A stretch of 64,000 bases of DNA from Micromonospora lupini str. Lupac 08 (GCF_000297395.2 NZ_HF570108.1:6185700-6249699), one strand, 5' to 3'. Positions 50,180 to 58,769 are shown, counted from the first letter of the stretch. Program-made: numbers and translations. Notes: generated by a model not told the origin, from the letters alone.

Positions 50180-50791
50180 GTGAGGGAGAGCACAGGCGGC
50201 ACCCGAGAGCGGATCAAGGCCGTCGCGTTGGAGCTCTTCACCGAGCAGGGGTACGAGAAGACCTCGCTGCGGGAGATCGCCGAACGCCTCAACGTCACCA
50301 AGGCGGCGCTCTACTACCACTTCAAGAGCAAGGACGACATCGTCGCCAGCTTCGTCGAGGACCGGCTGGAGCAGATGGACGCGCTGACCGCCTGGGCCGA
50401 CTCACAGCCGGCGACCCTGGCCACCCGCCGTGCGCTCATCTCCCGCTACGCCGACACGATGTTCGGCGGCGACATGCCGTCGGTGATGCGCTTCTTCGAG
50501 CAGAACCAGACCGTGCTCAAGAGCCTCTCCTCCGGCCAGCAGATGCGCGGCCGGATGATGCGGCTCGCCAGCGCGCTCTGTCGGGGCGACGACTCCCCCG
50601 CCGCCCAACTGCGCGCCACCCTGTCCCTGTTCGCCGTGCACACCAGCTGGTTCGCCGTGCGGGCGCCGGGCATCAGCGACGGTGAACGCCGCCGGCTCGC
50701 CCTGGAGGTGGCCGACGAGTTGCTGGCCGCGATCGGCGCGGAGCCCGACGAGGACTCGGCCTCGACCAGCACGGCCGGCGCGCGGGGCTGA
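50180..50791 (+). CDS. TetR-family transcriptional repressor
   Basis: A 203-residue regulator. The N-terminal HTH (about 8-55) reads LREIAERLNVTKAALYYHFKSK, the family signature; the remainder is a helical ligand-binding and dimerisation domain. It is divergent from the efflux transporter and next to a palindromic operator, so it most likely represses the pump until a substrate binds. I chose the GTG at 50180, which has a GGGGGG SD; the frame is open upstream through the operator. Confidence 0.92.
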   Translation: MRESTGGTRERIKAVALELFTEQGYEKTSLREIAERLNVTKAALYYHFKSKDDIVASFVEDRLEQMDALTAWADSQPATLATRRALISRYADTMFGGDMPSVMRFFEQNQTVLKSLSSGQQMRGRMMRLASALCRGDDSPAAQLRATLSLFAVHTSWFAVRAPGISDGERRRLALEVADELLAAIGAEPDEDSASTSTAGARG

Positions 50792-50829
50792 CGAGCCAAC
50801 TCGGCCAACAGTCGGGGCTGACGGGCCGA

Positions 50830-51339
50830 TCAGGTGCGGGGCAGCTCCAGCCGCAGGCCGAGCAGGGCCACGCCCTCCACCGGCGACCAGTCCTTCTCCG
50901 GCATCCGCACGAACCCGAGGCGCTCGTAGAGCCGGTGCGCCGAGACGGCCATCCCCGCACGGACGCAGATCACGACCGCCGTGCAGCCCAACTCGGCCGC
51001 CCGGTCGACGCACGCCTGGGCCAGCGCCGCGCCGACGCCGCGCCCCTGGGCGGCCGGGTCGACAGCCAGCATGCGGAACTCCGCCTCGCCCGGCCCGGAC
51101 AGCTCGGCGAACGGGGTGCCCGGCAGCACGAAGGTGACCGAGCCGAGCACCGCGCCGGTCGCCTCGTCCACCGCGACCAGCACCTCGCCGCTGGCCGCCC
51201 GGGTCGACACGTCGGCCAGCACCGCCCCGTACCCGTGCTCGCCCTTGAGCTGCCCGTCCGCCTCGTACGCGGCCACGGTCAGCCGGGCGACCGCCGGAAA
51301 GTCGGTCGCGTCGGCGAGCCGGACCAGCAGGCCGCTCAA
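50830..51339 (-). CDS. GNAT N-acetyltransferase
   Basis: A 169-residue GNAT protein; the acetyl-CoA loop reads VDPAAQGRGVGAALAQACVD and is preceded by the EFRMLAV strand. The C-terminal VSAHRLYERLGFVR segment is typical. Substrate unknown. The start is taken as TTG at 51339, overlapping the stop of the biotinyl-domain gene (TTGA); TTG starts are rare, so a later start is possible. Convergent with the TetR gene. Confidence 0.78.
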   Translation of the reverse strand: MSGLLVRLADATDFPAVARLTVAAYEADGQLKGEHGYGAVLADVSTRAASGEVLVAVDEATGAVLGSVTFVLPGTPFAELSGPGEAEFRMLAVDPAAQGRGVGAALAQACVDRAAELGCTAVVICVRAGMAVSAHRLYERLGFVRMPEKDWSPVEGVALLGLRLELPRT

Positions 51340-51551
51340 CCGATCACCGCGATCAGGTCGCCGTCCTGCACGACGTCGCCCTCGTGCACGGCGAGCTGCT
51401 GGACCACGCCGTCGGCCTCGGCGACCACCGGGATCTCCATCTTCATCGACTCGAGGATCACCAGGGTGTCGCCCTCGGACACGGTGTCGCCCGCCGACGC
51501 GACGACCTTCCAGACGTTCGCCACCATCTCGGCGCGGATCTCCTCGGCCAT
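51336..51551 (-). CDS. biotin/lipoyl carrier protein
   Basis: A 71-residue single-domain carrier. The biotinylation motif ESMKMEIPV is intact, with the target Lys near residue 36, and the DGDLIAVIG end is typical. Such stand-alone domains serve as carboxyl carriers for acyl-CoA carboxylases, though no carboxylase gene is in the window. ATG at 51551 with a GGGAGGG SD. Overlaps the GNAT start by one base pair of codons. Confidence 0.88.
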   Translation of the reverse strand: MAEEIRAEMVANVWKVVASAGDTVSEGDTLVILESMKMEIPVVAEADGVVQQLAVHEGDVVQDGDLIAVIG

Positions 51552-51780
51552 GTCCACGGCCCTCCCTTTTTCGCGATGTGCCTGCCGACGTATCCAATCA
51601 CGCGAGGGTGGGGCGCGGGAGCGGAGCGGTACGGCCCGCATGCCGGGGCTGCCCCGGGGGAAGGCACCGGGTGCCGAGCGCACTACCATCAGCGGGTCGG
51701 ACCCGACGCCGGGCGGCCGGTGGGTGCACCGGCGCGAGGCCGCGCGCAGCACGGATCCGACCCAACACGAGGAGGTCAGC

Positions 51781-51855
51781 ATGGCGAAGAAGTCCCGCAA
51801 GAAGAAGGCTCGTAAGAAGAGCGCCGCGAACCACGGCAAGCGTCCCAACTCCTGA
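51781..51855 (+). CDS. 50S ribosomal protein bL37
   Basis: A 24-residue very basic peptide, MAKKSRKKKARKK followed by the ANHGKRPN motif. This pattern matches the tiny actinobacterial large-subunit protein bL37 first seen in mycobacterial ribosome structures. It has an excellent SD (AGGAGG, 6 nt from the ATG), a candidate -10 box TACCAT at 51684-51689, and a strong hairpin downstream. It is too short for most gene finders. Confidence 0.85.
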   Translation: MAKKSRKKKARKKSAANHGKRPNS

Positions 51856-51915
51856 ACGCGCCGACGGGCCGACGGCCCGTCACCGGTCAGTTGGACCCGG
51901 CGGAGGCCGGGTACG

Positions 51916-51952
51916 CCGGTGGCCCGGGTCGACGATCGACCCGGGCCACCGG
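51916..51952. terminator. 17-bp hairpin between bL37 and rsrA
   Basis: CCGGTGGCCCGGGTCGA and its exact complement are separated by only CGA, giving a very stable hairpin 60 nt after the bL37 stop. The opposing rsrA gene ends 28 nt beyond, so it may stop transcription from both sides. Confidence 0.82.
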
Positions 51953-51979
51953 TGTTTCACCGTTTCGGTACGCCGACGC

Positions 51980-52267
51980 TCAGTCGGCCAGCTCACGGGA
52001 GTCGCTGGTCTCGAAGACCACCAACTCGGTGAGCTTGACCCGCAGCCGCTCACGCAGCTGATCGGGTGCGGTCTCGTTACCGCAGCAACGGGCCACCAGC
52101 GCCCGCACCTCCTGCTCGAGGCCGTACTCGCGCAGGCACGGCCCGCACTCGTCGAGGTGGTGCCGGATCAGCGAGCGCCGCTCGTCGGCGCACTCGAGAT
52201 CCAGATAGAGGTAGACCTCCGCGAGCACCTCGCGGCAGTCCGTCTCGTGCGGCTTCCCACAGCTCAC
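51980..52267 (-). CDS. rsrA: mycothiol-system zinc anti-sigma factor (RsrA-like)
   Basis: A 95-residue ZAS-family anti-sigma factor. The zinc site HHLDECGPC (H-x3-C-x2-C) is intact, with further Cys in VSCGKPHETDC and RCCGN. Oxidation (disulfide formation) should release the sigma factor. The GTG at 52267 lies one base after the sigR stop, so both are co-translated. The product holds SigR and is switched by thiol stress, with mycothiol as the likely redox partner. Confidence 0.93.
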   Translation of the reverse strand: MSCGKPHETDCREVLAEVYLYLDLECADERRSLIRHHLDECGPCLREYGLEQEVRALVARCCGNETAPDQLRERLRVKLTELVVFETSDSRELAD

Positions 52268-52268
52268 G

Positions 52269-53096
52269 TCACACCTCCCGGCCGGCAGCGGCAGCGGTCG
52301 AGCCCTTCGCGGACCGGGCAGCGCTGAAGCCCCGCTCCCCTGCGTACTGCTCGAGCAGCTTGCGCAGATTACGACGGCCACGGTGCAGACGCGACATCAC
52401 GGTGCCGATCGGCGTGCCCATGATGTCGGCGACCTCCTTGTAGGAGAAGCCCTCCACGTCGGTCAGGTAGACCGCCAGGCGGAACTCCTCCGGCAACTGC
52501 TGGAGGGCCTCCTTGACGTCGCTGTCCGGCAGCCGGTCGAGCGCCTCGGTCTCGGCCGAGCGCAGACCGCTTGAGGTGTGCGACTCGGCCTCGGCGAGCT
52601 GCCAGTCGGTGATCTCCTCCGTGGGCGCCTGGATCGGTTGGCGCTGCCGCTTGCGGTAGGAGTTGATGTAGGTGTTGGTCAGGATCCGGTAGAGCCAGGC
52701 CTTCAGGTTCGTGCCCTGCTCGAACTGGTGAAAGGCCGCGTACGCCTTCAGGTAGGTCTCCTGGACCAGGTCCTCGGCATCCGCCGGGTTGCGCGTCATG
52801 CGCAGCCCAGCAGCGTAGAGCTGATCGACGAATGGCATCGCGTCCCGCTCGAACCGGGCCCTGCGCTCGTCCGTCTTCTCGGTGGTCAACCGCACATCCC
52901 CTCGCGTCGGATGCTTTCCCGCCGAGGATACGCGCACGGACCTGCCCACAGATTCACTTCCGGCTGGTGTGCCCGTGCTCACCGCACCCACCCCGCCCGG
53001 TCCCGCTGTCACGGGCCAGTCCGGACCATCCAACAGCCGTTGCAGCTGCCGGGCGTCCCGCTCGTCCCGTTCCAGGCTTCGTGTCTCGGTCGGCAC
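52269..53096 (-). CDS. sigR: ECF sigma factor SigR, with long N-terminal form
   Basis: A sigma-R-like ECF factor. Sigma-2 (about 80-150 of the long form) has AEDLVQETYLKAYAAF and ILTNTYINSYRK; sigma-4 (about 195-255) has YLTDVEGFSYKEVADIMGTP. It directs the thiol oxidative stress regulon, with rsrA immediately downstream. Two starts are possible: GTG at 52895 gives 208 residues, while GTG at 53096 has the better SD (GAGGGGGG) just after a sigma-R-type promoter and gives 275 residues. In Streptomyces a similar N-terminally extended, unstable SigR' is made from the autoregulated promoter, so both forms may exist here. Confidence 0.92.
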   Translation of the reverse strand: MPTETRSLERDERDARQLQRLLDGPDWPVTAGPGGVGAVSTGTPAGSESVGRSVRVSSAGKHPTRGDVRLTTEKTDERRARFERDAMPFVDQLYAAGLRMTRNPADAEDLVQETYLKAYAAFHQFEQGTNLKAWLYRILTNTYINSYRKRQRQPIQAPTEEITDWQLAEAESHTSSGLRSAETEALDRLPDSDVKEALQQLPEEFRLAVYLTDVEGFSYKEVADIMGTPIGTVMSRLHRGRRNLRKLLEQYAGERGFSAARSAKGSTAAAAGREV

Positions 53097-53134
53097 CGGT
53101 CACCCCCCTCGCAGAAAAGTCGTCCGGGGTTAGT

Positions 53135-53161
53135 AACGCGAGATGACCGGTGAGGCATTCC
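53135..53161 (-). promoter_or_regulatory. sigma-R-type autoregulatory promoter of sigR
   Basis: On the minus strand GGAAT (53157-53161), a 19-nt spacer and GTT (53135-53137) match the known sigma-R consensus GGAAT-N18/19-GTT. It lies about 40 nt upstream of the GTG of the long form, so SigR should activate its own operon. Confidence 0.65.
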
Positions 53162-53175
53162 GCCCGGCTCTCCCG

Positions 53176-53218
53176 TTCCTGGTCCCGGCCCCGGTGGCGC
53201 CGGCGCTGGGACCAGGAA
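53176..53218 (-). terminator. hairpin between the hydrolase gene and the sigR promoter
   Basis: TTCCTGGTCCC and its exact complement (11 bp) enclose 21 nt with further GGCGCC pairing. It follows the alpha/beta-hydrolase stop by about 95 nt, in the direction of that gene, and insulates the sigR promoter. Confidence 0.6.
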
Positions 53219-53312
53219 GGGCCTGGGAGGACTGGTGCCGTCCGTCCGTTTCGGGCCGGCGGCACCATCGGATGCAACGACCCGCGACCGGCAGCGGAAA
53301 CGGTCGGGTGAC

Positions 53313-53930
53313 TCAGTCGGCCACCCAGCGGTGCCGGCGCAGCCAGTCCCGCACCACGTCGGCGGTGCCGGCCGGGTCCCGCCGTAGGTCGTGCGTCTCA
53401 CCCGGCCGGGTCACGACCTGCACGGTCGACCCGGACTCCGGCACCCCGAACGGGTCCCGGTCCCCGTTGACCACGAGCGTCGGCAGGCCGGTGGCCAGTT
53501 CGGCGGCCCGGGAGCGTTCCGGCCGGCCGGGCGGGTGCAGCGGAAAGGCCAGCGCGACGACGCCGGCCGCGCCCACCGCGCGGGACGTCCGGCAGGCCAC
53601 CCGCGCGCCGCTGGAACGGCCACCCACCAGCACCGTGGGCACCTCGTCGTAGCGAGCGCGCAGCGCGGCGAGCACCGCCGTCCACGCCTCGTCGAGGTGC
53701 CCGGCGGGGGCCGGCGCGCGACGGCCGGCGACCCGGTAGGGCTGGGTCACCCGGATCACCGCCAGGCCGGCCGCGACCGCCGTGTCCCGCACCGCGAGCA
53801 GGTCGGGCGCGTCCACGCTGCCGCCCGCCCCGTGGCCGAGCACCAGCAGGGCGACAGCCGGCCGGGCCGGCAGGTCGGTGTCGATCCGCGCCGGACCGCG
53901 GGGTGTGTCGATGTCTTCGCTGGGCAGCAC
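53313..53930 (-). CDS. alpha/beta-family hydrolase (KANL3/Tex30-like)
   Basis: A 205-residue small hydrolase. LVLGHGAGG is the oxyanion region, the nucleophile elbow GRSSGA replaces the usual GxSxG with a Ser-Ser pair, and VNGDRDPFG with ETHDLR supply Asp and His. It looks soluble and its substrate is unknown. It ends before the sigR promoter region. GTG start at 53930. Confidence 0.78.
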   Translation of the reverse strand: MLPSEDIDTPRGPARIDTDLPARPAVALLVLGHGAGGSVDAPDLLAVRDTAVAAGLAVIRVTQPYRVAGRRAPAPAGHLDEAWTAVLAALRARYDEVPTVLVGGRSSGARVACRTSRAVGAAGVVALAFPLHPPGRPERSRAAELATGLPTLVVNGDRDPFGVPESGSTVQVVTRPGETHDLRRDPAGTADVVRDWLRRHRWVAD

Positions 53931-53982
53931 CGACCCATTCTGCGCCGACCTGGTCGGTCACCGGGACGGTTCGCCCCGGCGG

Positions 53983-54375
53983 TCAGCTCAGCGGCACCAG
54001 GGTGAGCAGGCGGTCGCGCACCGGCGGGCCGGCGTCGTCGGCCGCGTCCGGATCGGGCTCGACCTCGCCGCGCCAGGCGACAAGCATCGCCCGCCTCTCG
54101 CGGGGTGTGGTCGCGCCCCACACGCCGTGGCAGTCACCGACCTCCAGCGCCCACGCCAGGCAGGAGCCCTGCACGTCACAACTGCGGCACAGCGCGACGG
54201 CGGCGTCCGCCGGTTCGTTCGGCGCCGGAAAGAACGTCTCCGGATCGACGCTCTGGCACGTCCCTCTGGTGCGCCACGCGTCGTCCTGTCGGCGTTCTCG
54301 CAAGGCCCGCAGCAGCCGCGGATCTCTCCGTGCCGCAGCCACCTCGTGCGGGCGGGGCATACGCGCCCGTGTCAT
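53983..54375 (-). CDS. WhiB-family transcription factor, long form
   Basis: A 130-residue WhiB-like protein. The four cluster cysteines are TCQSVDPE, the CRSC pair and VQGSC; a fifth Cys in GDCHGVWGA lies in the turn, and the family GVWGG is GVWGA here. The N-terminal 40 residues are an Arg-rich extension and the C-terminus is acidic. I chose the ATG at 54375, which has a GGGAGG SD. Target genes unknown. Confidence 0.82.
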   Translation of the reverse strand: MTRARMPRPHEVAAARRDPRLLRALRERRQDDAWRTRGTCQSVDPETFFPAPNEPADAAVALCRSCDVQGSCLAWALEVGDCHGVWGATTPRERRAMLVAWRGEVEPDPDAADDAGPPVRDRLLTLVPLS

Positions 54376-54572
54376 TCCACCCACCTCCCCCGTGGGACCG
54401 GCAAAATCGGTGGATGTCGTCCGCCCCGTGCGAATCGACAGCCACTACCGGCGCTGTGTTGTATCGCACTTCCGGACACCGGGACAAGGGGCTACGGAGA
54501 ACATGGCTGAACGGCCAGGCGACGAATCGAGCAGAACCCTGGCAAATCGGCACCCGACGATGCCTGTCATTT

Positions 54573-55283
54573 TCAGAACAGGGTCAGCTCCGGCGGTGCC
54601 GGCAGCGGCGGAACGGACACCCGGGCGGTCAACTCCGGGCCGTCGTTCCGAACGTCACCCACGGCCGGCCCGACCGGGCGGATCTCCAACCCGGCCAGCC
54701 GGTCGGGAGACGTGGGCGCGAGCAGGCGTTCGGGCTCGTCACACGGCCCCAGCCAGGACGACCACCGATCGGGCGGCAGCAGCACCGGCATCCGGTCGTG
54801 CACCTCGGCCAGTTCGCCGAGCGCCGCGGTGGTCAGCACGCTGAAGGTGAGCCGGCTCTCGGCGGCGGACTCCCACACCGACCAGATGCCGGCCAGGGCC
54901 AGCACCGAGCCGTCGGCGGGTGTCATGAAGTACGCCTGCCGGCCACCGTCGGGCCGGCGGACCCACTCGTACCAGCCGTCGGCCGGGACCAGGCAGCGGC
55001 GGCGGGCGAACGCCCCGGCGTACGCCCGGCTGGTGGCCACCGTCTCGGCCCGCGCGTTGATCATGCGGGCCGCGCCGGCGGCGGACCGGGACCAGTGCGG
55101 AAGGAACCCCCAGCGGGCGACGCACAGGCTGCGGTGCCCCTCCGGGGTGAGCCGGACCAGCGGGACGCGGTCGGTGGGCGCGACGTTGTGATCCGGCCGG
55201 ATCGCGCCGTCGGTGTCGTCGGACGACTCGAACAGCGCGCTCAACTCGCCCGAGCCACGGGTCGTCGCGTACCTGCCGCACAT
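54573..55283 (-). CDS. SRAP-domain (YedK/HMCES-like) abasic-site protein
   Basis: A 236-residue SRAP protein. Cys2 (MCGRY), the catalytic Glu in ADGWYEW and the His in LAEVHDRMP are all present. The family forms a covalent link to abasic sites in single-stranded DNA and protects them during replication. Its expression is often SOS-linked, but I see no LexA box. ATG start at 55283; divergent from aroA. Confidence 0.93.
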   Translation of the reverse strand: MCGRYATTRGSGELSALFESSDDTDGAIRPDHNVAPTDRVPLVRLTPEGHRSLCVARWGFLPHWSRSAAGAARMINARAETVATSRAYAGAFARRRCLVPADGWYEWVRRPDGGRQAYFMTPADGSVLALAGIWSVWESAAESRLTFSVLTTAALGELAEVHDRMPVLLPPDRWSSWLGPCDEPERLLAPTSPDRLAGLEIRPVGPAVGDVRNDGPELTARVSVPPLPAPPELTLF

Positions 55284-55385
55284 GCGCTCACGCTAACTCG
55301 TCCGGGGCCCCGCCTGCTGTCCCGCCAACCGGGAGTACGACCGCCGGCCGGCGTCACCCACCGGCGGACACGGCAGAATGTAACC

Positions 55386-56684
55386 GTGGGGAATCTGACC
55401 GCGACCCGGCCGCCGCAGCCGTGGACCGCACCGACCGCATCCGACCCGGTGACGGCGACGCTGCGCCTGCCCGGCTCCAAGTCGATGACCGCCCGGGCCC
55501 TGGTGCTCAGCGCGCTGGCCGCCGGCCCGTCGACGCTGGCCCGGCCCCTGCGCGCCCGCGACACCGAGTTGATGGCGGCCGGCCTGCGGGCGATGGGCGC
55601 CCACGTCTCGATCAGCGACGACGAGAGCTGGCTGGTCCGACCGCACCCGCTGGCCGGCCCCGCCCACGTCGACGTCGGGCTGGCCGGCACCGTGATGCGG
55701 TTCGTGCCACCGGTGGCGGGCCTGGCCGACGGGCAGGTCACCTTCGACGGCGACCCGCACGCCCGCACCCGGCCACTCGGCCCGCTGGTCGGCGCGCTGC
55801 GCTCGCTGGGCGTCCGGATCGACGTCACCGGCACGGGCAGCCTGCCGCTGACCGTGCTCGGCACCGGTGGGGTCACCGGCGGTGAGGTGGTGATCGACGC
55901 GTCCGTGTCCAGCCAGTTCGTCTCCGCGTTGTTGCTGGCCGCCCCGCGCTTCGACCGGGGCGTCGTGGTCCGCCACGTCGGCCCGCCGGTGCCCTCCGCG
56001 CCGCACCTGCGGATGACCGTGCAGATGCTGCGTGCCGCCGGCGCTGCGGCCGACGACAGCACGCCCGACGTGTGGACCGTCGAGCCCGGCCCGCTCACCG
56101 GGCGCGGCTGGGAGATCGAGCCGGACCTGTCCGGCGCGGTGCCGTTCTTCGCCGCCGCCCTGGTCACCGGCGGCGAGGTCACCCTCGCGGGTTGGCCGCA
56201 CAGCAGCGCCCAGCCGCTCGAGCAGCTCCGCTCGCTGCTGCACCGGATGGGCGGCGAGGTCACCCTCACCACCGCCGGGCTGACCGTGCGGGGCACCGGG
56301 GTGGTGCACGGCCTGACCGCCGACCTGTCCGACGTCAGCGAGCTGACCCCCGTGCTGACCGCGCTGGCCATGCTGGCCGACTCACCGTCGGTCTTCACCG
56401 GCGTCGCGCACATCCGCGGCCACGAGACCGACCGGCTCGCCGCGCTGGCGCGGGAGTTCGCCGCCCTCGGGGCCGACATCACGGAGATGCCGGACGGGTT
56501 GGAGATCCGGCCCCGGCCGCTGCGCGGCGGAATGTTCGGCACCTACCACGATCACCGGATGGCGCACGCCGCCGCGGTTACCGGGCTCGCCGTGCCGGGC
56601 ATCGAGGTGGACGACGTGGGGTGTACCTCCAAGACCATGCCCGAGTTCCCGGCACTATGGTCAGCGATGGTGACCGGAAAGTGA
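55386..56684 (+). CDS. aroA: 3-phosphoshikimate 1-carboxyvinyltransferase (EPSP synthase)
   Basis: A 432-residue EPSP synthase of the shikimate pathway. Landmarks are LPGSKSMTARALVLSAL, the PEP-binding LAGTVMRFVPP segment, and the HDHRMAHAAAVTGLA C-terminal loop. It joins shikimate-3-phosphate and PEP. The GTG at 55386 has no SD, so the mRNA may be leaderless, and CAGAATGT upstream could be the -10 region. The stop lies inside a palindromic element. First gene of aroA-rsgA-hisN. Confidence 0.94.
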   Translation: MGNLTATRPPQPWTAPTASDPVTATLRLPGSKSMTARALVLSALAAGPSTLARPLRARDTELMAAGLRAMGAHVSISDDESWLVRPHPLAGPAHVDVGLAGTVMRFVPPVAGLADGQVTFDGDPHARTRPLGPLVGALRSLGVRIDVTGTGSLPLTVLGTGGVTGGEVVIDASVSSQFVSALLLAAPRFDRGVVVRHVGPPVPSAPHLRMTVQMLRAAGAAADDSTPDVWTVEPGPLTGRGWEIEPDLSGAVPFFAAALVTGGEVTLAGWPHSSAQPLEQLRSLLHRMGGEVTLTTAGLTVRGTGVVHGLTADLSDVSELTPVLTALAMLADSPSVFTGVAHIRGHETDRLAALAREFAALGADITEMPDGLEIRPRPLRGGMFGTYHDHRMAHAAAVTGLAVPGIEVDDVGCTSKTMPEFPALWSAMVTGK

Positions 56685-56754
56685 GCGTCCGCAAACCCCG
56701 TGGCGAGCGAGGCGGAGTCCCGCCGCAGCCGCTGCGGGGTTTCCGGACGCTCAC
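56681..56754. repeat. palindromic element with 20-bp arms at the aroA stop
   Basis: GTGAGCGTCCGCAAACCCCG (56681-56700) is repeated inverted at 56735-56754 with one mismatch. The left arm contains the aroA TGA. The 34-nt centre can fold again (GCGG against CCGC). From memory, GTGAGCGTCCGGAAACCCCG recurs in Micromonosporaceae; copy number untested. Confidence 0.68.
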
Positions 56755-56783
56755 TGAGAGCTGAGGCGAGAAGAGGACAGGTC

Positions 56784-57896
56784 CTGGCGACCAGACGGCG
56801 GGAGTACGACGAGGACGACGTACGGGTCCGACCCGGAAAGTCGTCGCGTCCGCGTACGCGCACCCGACCCCAGCACAGCGACGCGGTGGACGGTTTCGTC
56901 ATAGCCGTCGACCGGGGGCGCTACCAGTGCGTGCTGGCCGGCGCCGAACGCGGCGTGGTGGGGGCCGAGCTGCCCACGGTGACCGCGATGCGGGCCCGGG
57001 AGCTGGGCCGCAAGTCGGTGGTCGTGGGTGACCGGGTCAGCCTCGTCGGCGACACCTCCGGCGCCGAGGGCGCGCTCGCCCGCATCGTCCGCATCGCCGA
57101 GCGCCGCTCGGTGCTGCGCCGCACCGCCGACGACGACGAGACCACCGCCGAGGGTCGGCTGGAACGGGTGGTGGTGGCGAACGCCGACCAGTTGGTGATC
57201 GTCAGCGCGTTGGCCGACCCACCCCCGCGCACCGGGTTCATCGACCGCTGCCTGGTGGCCGCGTACGACGCGGACGTCGAGCCGCTGCTCTGCCTCACGA
57301 AGGCCGACCTGGCCGGGCCGGAGGAGGTGCTGGGCTACTACACCGAGCTGGAGCTGCCGTACGTGCTCAACCGGCCCGACTCCGACCTGGGTGCCCTGCG
57401 CGCGCTGCTCAGCGGCAAGGTGTCGGTAATGGTCGGGCACTCCGGGGTGGGCAAGTCGACGCTCGTCAACCGCCTCGTCCCGGACGCGCTGCGCGCGGTG
57501 GGCGTGGTCAGCGCGATCGGTCGCGGCCGGCACACGTCGACAAGCGCGGTGGCGCTGCGGCTGCCGCCGGTGCCCGGGGTCGACACCGATCCGGGCTGGA
57601 TCATCGACACCCCCGGCATCCGCAGTTTCGGGTTGGCGCACGTCTCGGCCGACAGCCTGCTGCACGGCTTCCCCGACCTGGTGGAGGGCACCGTCGACTG
57701 CCCGCCCAACTGCCCGCACACGGCCGACGAGGCCGACTGCGGGCTGGACGCGTGGGTGGCCGCCGGCAAGGCCGACCCGCGCCGGCTGGCGTCGTACCGC
57801 CGGTTGCTCGCCTCCCGGGCCGGCGACGGCGACGCGCGCGGCGACAGCGACCAGCGCGGGCCGGGCGAGGGTGACCGGCGCGGGCCCGACGAGTGA
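56784..57896 (+). CDS. rsgA: ribosome biogenesis GTPase RsgA
   Basis: A 370-residue circularly permuted GTPase needed for 30S subunit maturation. The OB-fold domain comes first; the GTPase motifs appear in the order TKAD (G4), GHSGVGKST (G1) and DTPG (G3), followed by the zinc motif DCPPNCPH with a later Cys. The start is uncertain: CTG at 56784 begins the family-like LATRRREYDEDDV, while the GTG at 56700 would place the start inside the palindromic element. It is downstream of aroA and upstream of hisN, an order I know from other actinomycetes. Confidence 0.87.
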   Translation: MATRRREYDEDDVRVRPGKSSRPRTRTRPQHSDAVDGFVIAVDRGRYQCVLAGAERGVVGAELPTVTAMRARELGRKSVVVGDRVSLVGDTSGAEGALARIVRIAERRSVLRRTADDDETTAEGRLERVVVANADQLVIVSALADPPPRTGFIDRCLVAAYDADVEPLLCLTKADLAGPEEVLGYYTELELPYVLNRPDSDLGALRALLSGKVSVMVGHSGVGKSTLVNRLVPDALRAVGVVSAIGRGRHTSTSAVALRLPPVPGVDTDPGWIIDTPGIRSFGLAHVSADSLLHGFPDLVEGTVDCPPNCPHTADEADCGLDAWVAAGKADPRRLASYRRLLASRAGDGDARGDSDQRGPGEGDRRGPDE

Positions 57897-57924
57897 CCCG
57901 CCGGGCGTCGGCTAGGTTGCCGGC

Positions 57925-58743
57925 ATGACCGGGTACGCCGACGACCTCGCCCTCGCCCACCTGCTCGCCGATCGGGCCGACGCCATCGCCCTGGACCGGT
58001 TCCGGGCGCTCGACCTGCGGGTGGAGACGAAGCCCGACCTGACGCCGGTCTCCGACGCCGACACCGCCGTGGAGCGGGAGATCCGCGCGCTGCTTGCCGA
58101 GCACCGGCCCGCCGACGGGCTGCTCGGCGAGGAGTACGGCGCGCAGCCGTCCGTCCACCCGAACGGCCGACGGTGGATCATCGACCCGATCGACGGCACC
58201 AAGAACTTCGTCCGTGGCGTGCCGGTGTGGGCCAGCCTGATCGCGCTGTACGACGGCGACCGGCCGGCGGTCGGCGTGGTGTCGGCGCCGGCGTTGGGCC
58301 GGCGTTGGTGGGCCACCGCGGGCGGGGGCGCGTACGCCGGGCCGGGTCCGGCCGCGGGCGACCGGATCGGGGTCTCGGCGGTGCGCCGGGTAGCCGACGC
58401 GAGCGTCTGCTACTCGTCGCTGACCGGGTGGGAGGACGCCGGGCGACTCGACGCGCTGCTCGACCTGTTGCGGGCCGGTTGGCGCAGCCGGGCGTACGGC
58501 GACTTCTACGGCTACATGCTGTTGGCCGAGGGCGCACTGGACGTGATGGCCGAACCGGAGTTGTCGCTGTGGGACGTGGCGGCGCTGGTCCCGATCATCA
58601 CGGAGGCGGGGGGCACGGTCACGGATCTGGACGGTCGGCCGTCCCCGACCGGCGAACCGGGCACCGAGAGCAGCGTGGTGGCCACCAACGGTGTGCTGCA
58701 CGCCGACATCCTCGCCCGGCTGGATCGACCAGCCGAGCGCTGA
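57925..58743 (+). CDS. hisN: histidinol-phosphatase (inositol monophosphatase family)
   Basis: A 272-residue IMPase-fold phosphatase. The metal-binding sites are GEEYG, WIIDPIDGTKNF and the C-terminal LWDVAALVPIITEAGG. In actinomycetes this family member completes histidine synthesis by removing phosphate from histidinol phosphate; that assignment rests on family and context with aroA-rsgA. ATG at 57925. Confidence 0.88.
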   Translation: MTGYADDLALAHLLADRADAIALDRFRALDLRVETKPDLTPVSDADTAVEREIRALLAEHRPADGLLGEEYGAQPSVHPNGRRWIIDPIDGTKNFVRGVPVWASLIALYDGDRPAVGVVSAPALGRRWWATAGGGAYAGPGPAAGDRIGVSAVRRVADASVCYSSLTGWEDAGRLDALLDLLRAGWRSRAYGDFYGYMLLAEGALDVMAEPELSLWDVAALVPIITEAGGTVTDLDGRPSPTGEPGTESSVVATNGVLHADILARLDRPAER

Positions 58744-58769
58744 CCCCCGGCAACCTCTATCCTCGCCAG

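Noticed and set aside
50792..50829. Direct repeat GGGGCTGACG between the TetR and GNAT genes
   Set aside because: Short, imperfect and in a small convergent gap; it may be chance in GC-rich sequence.
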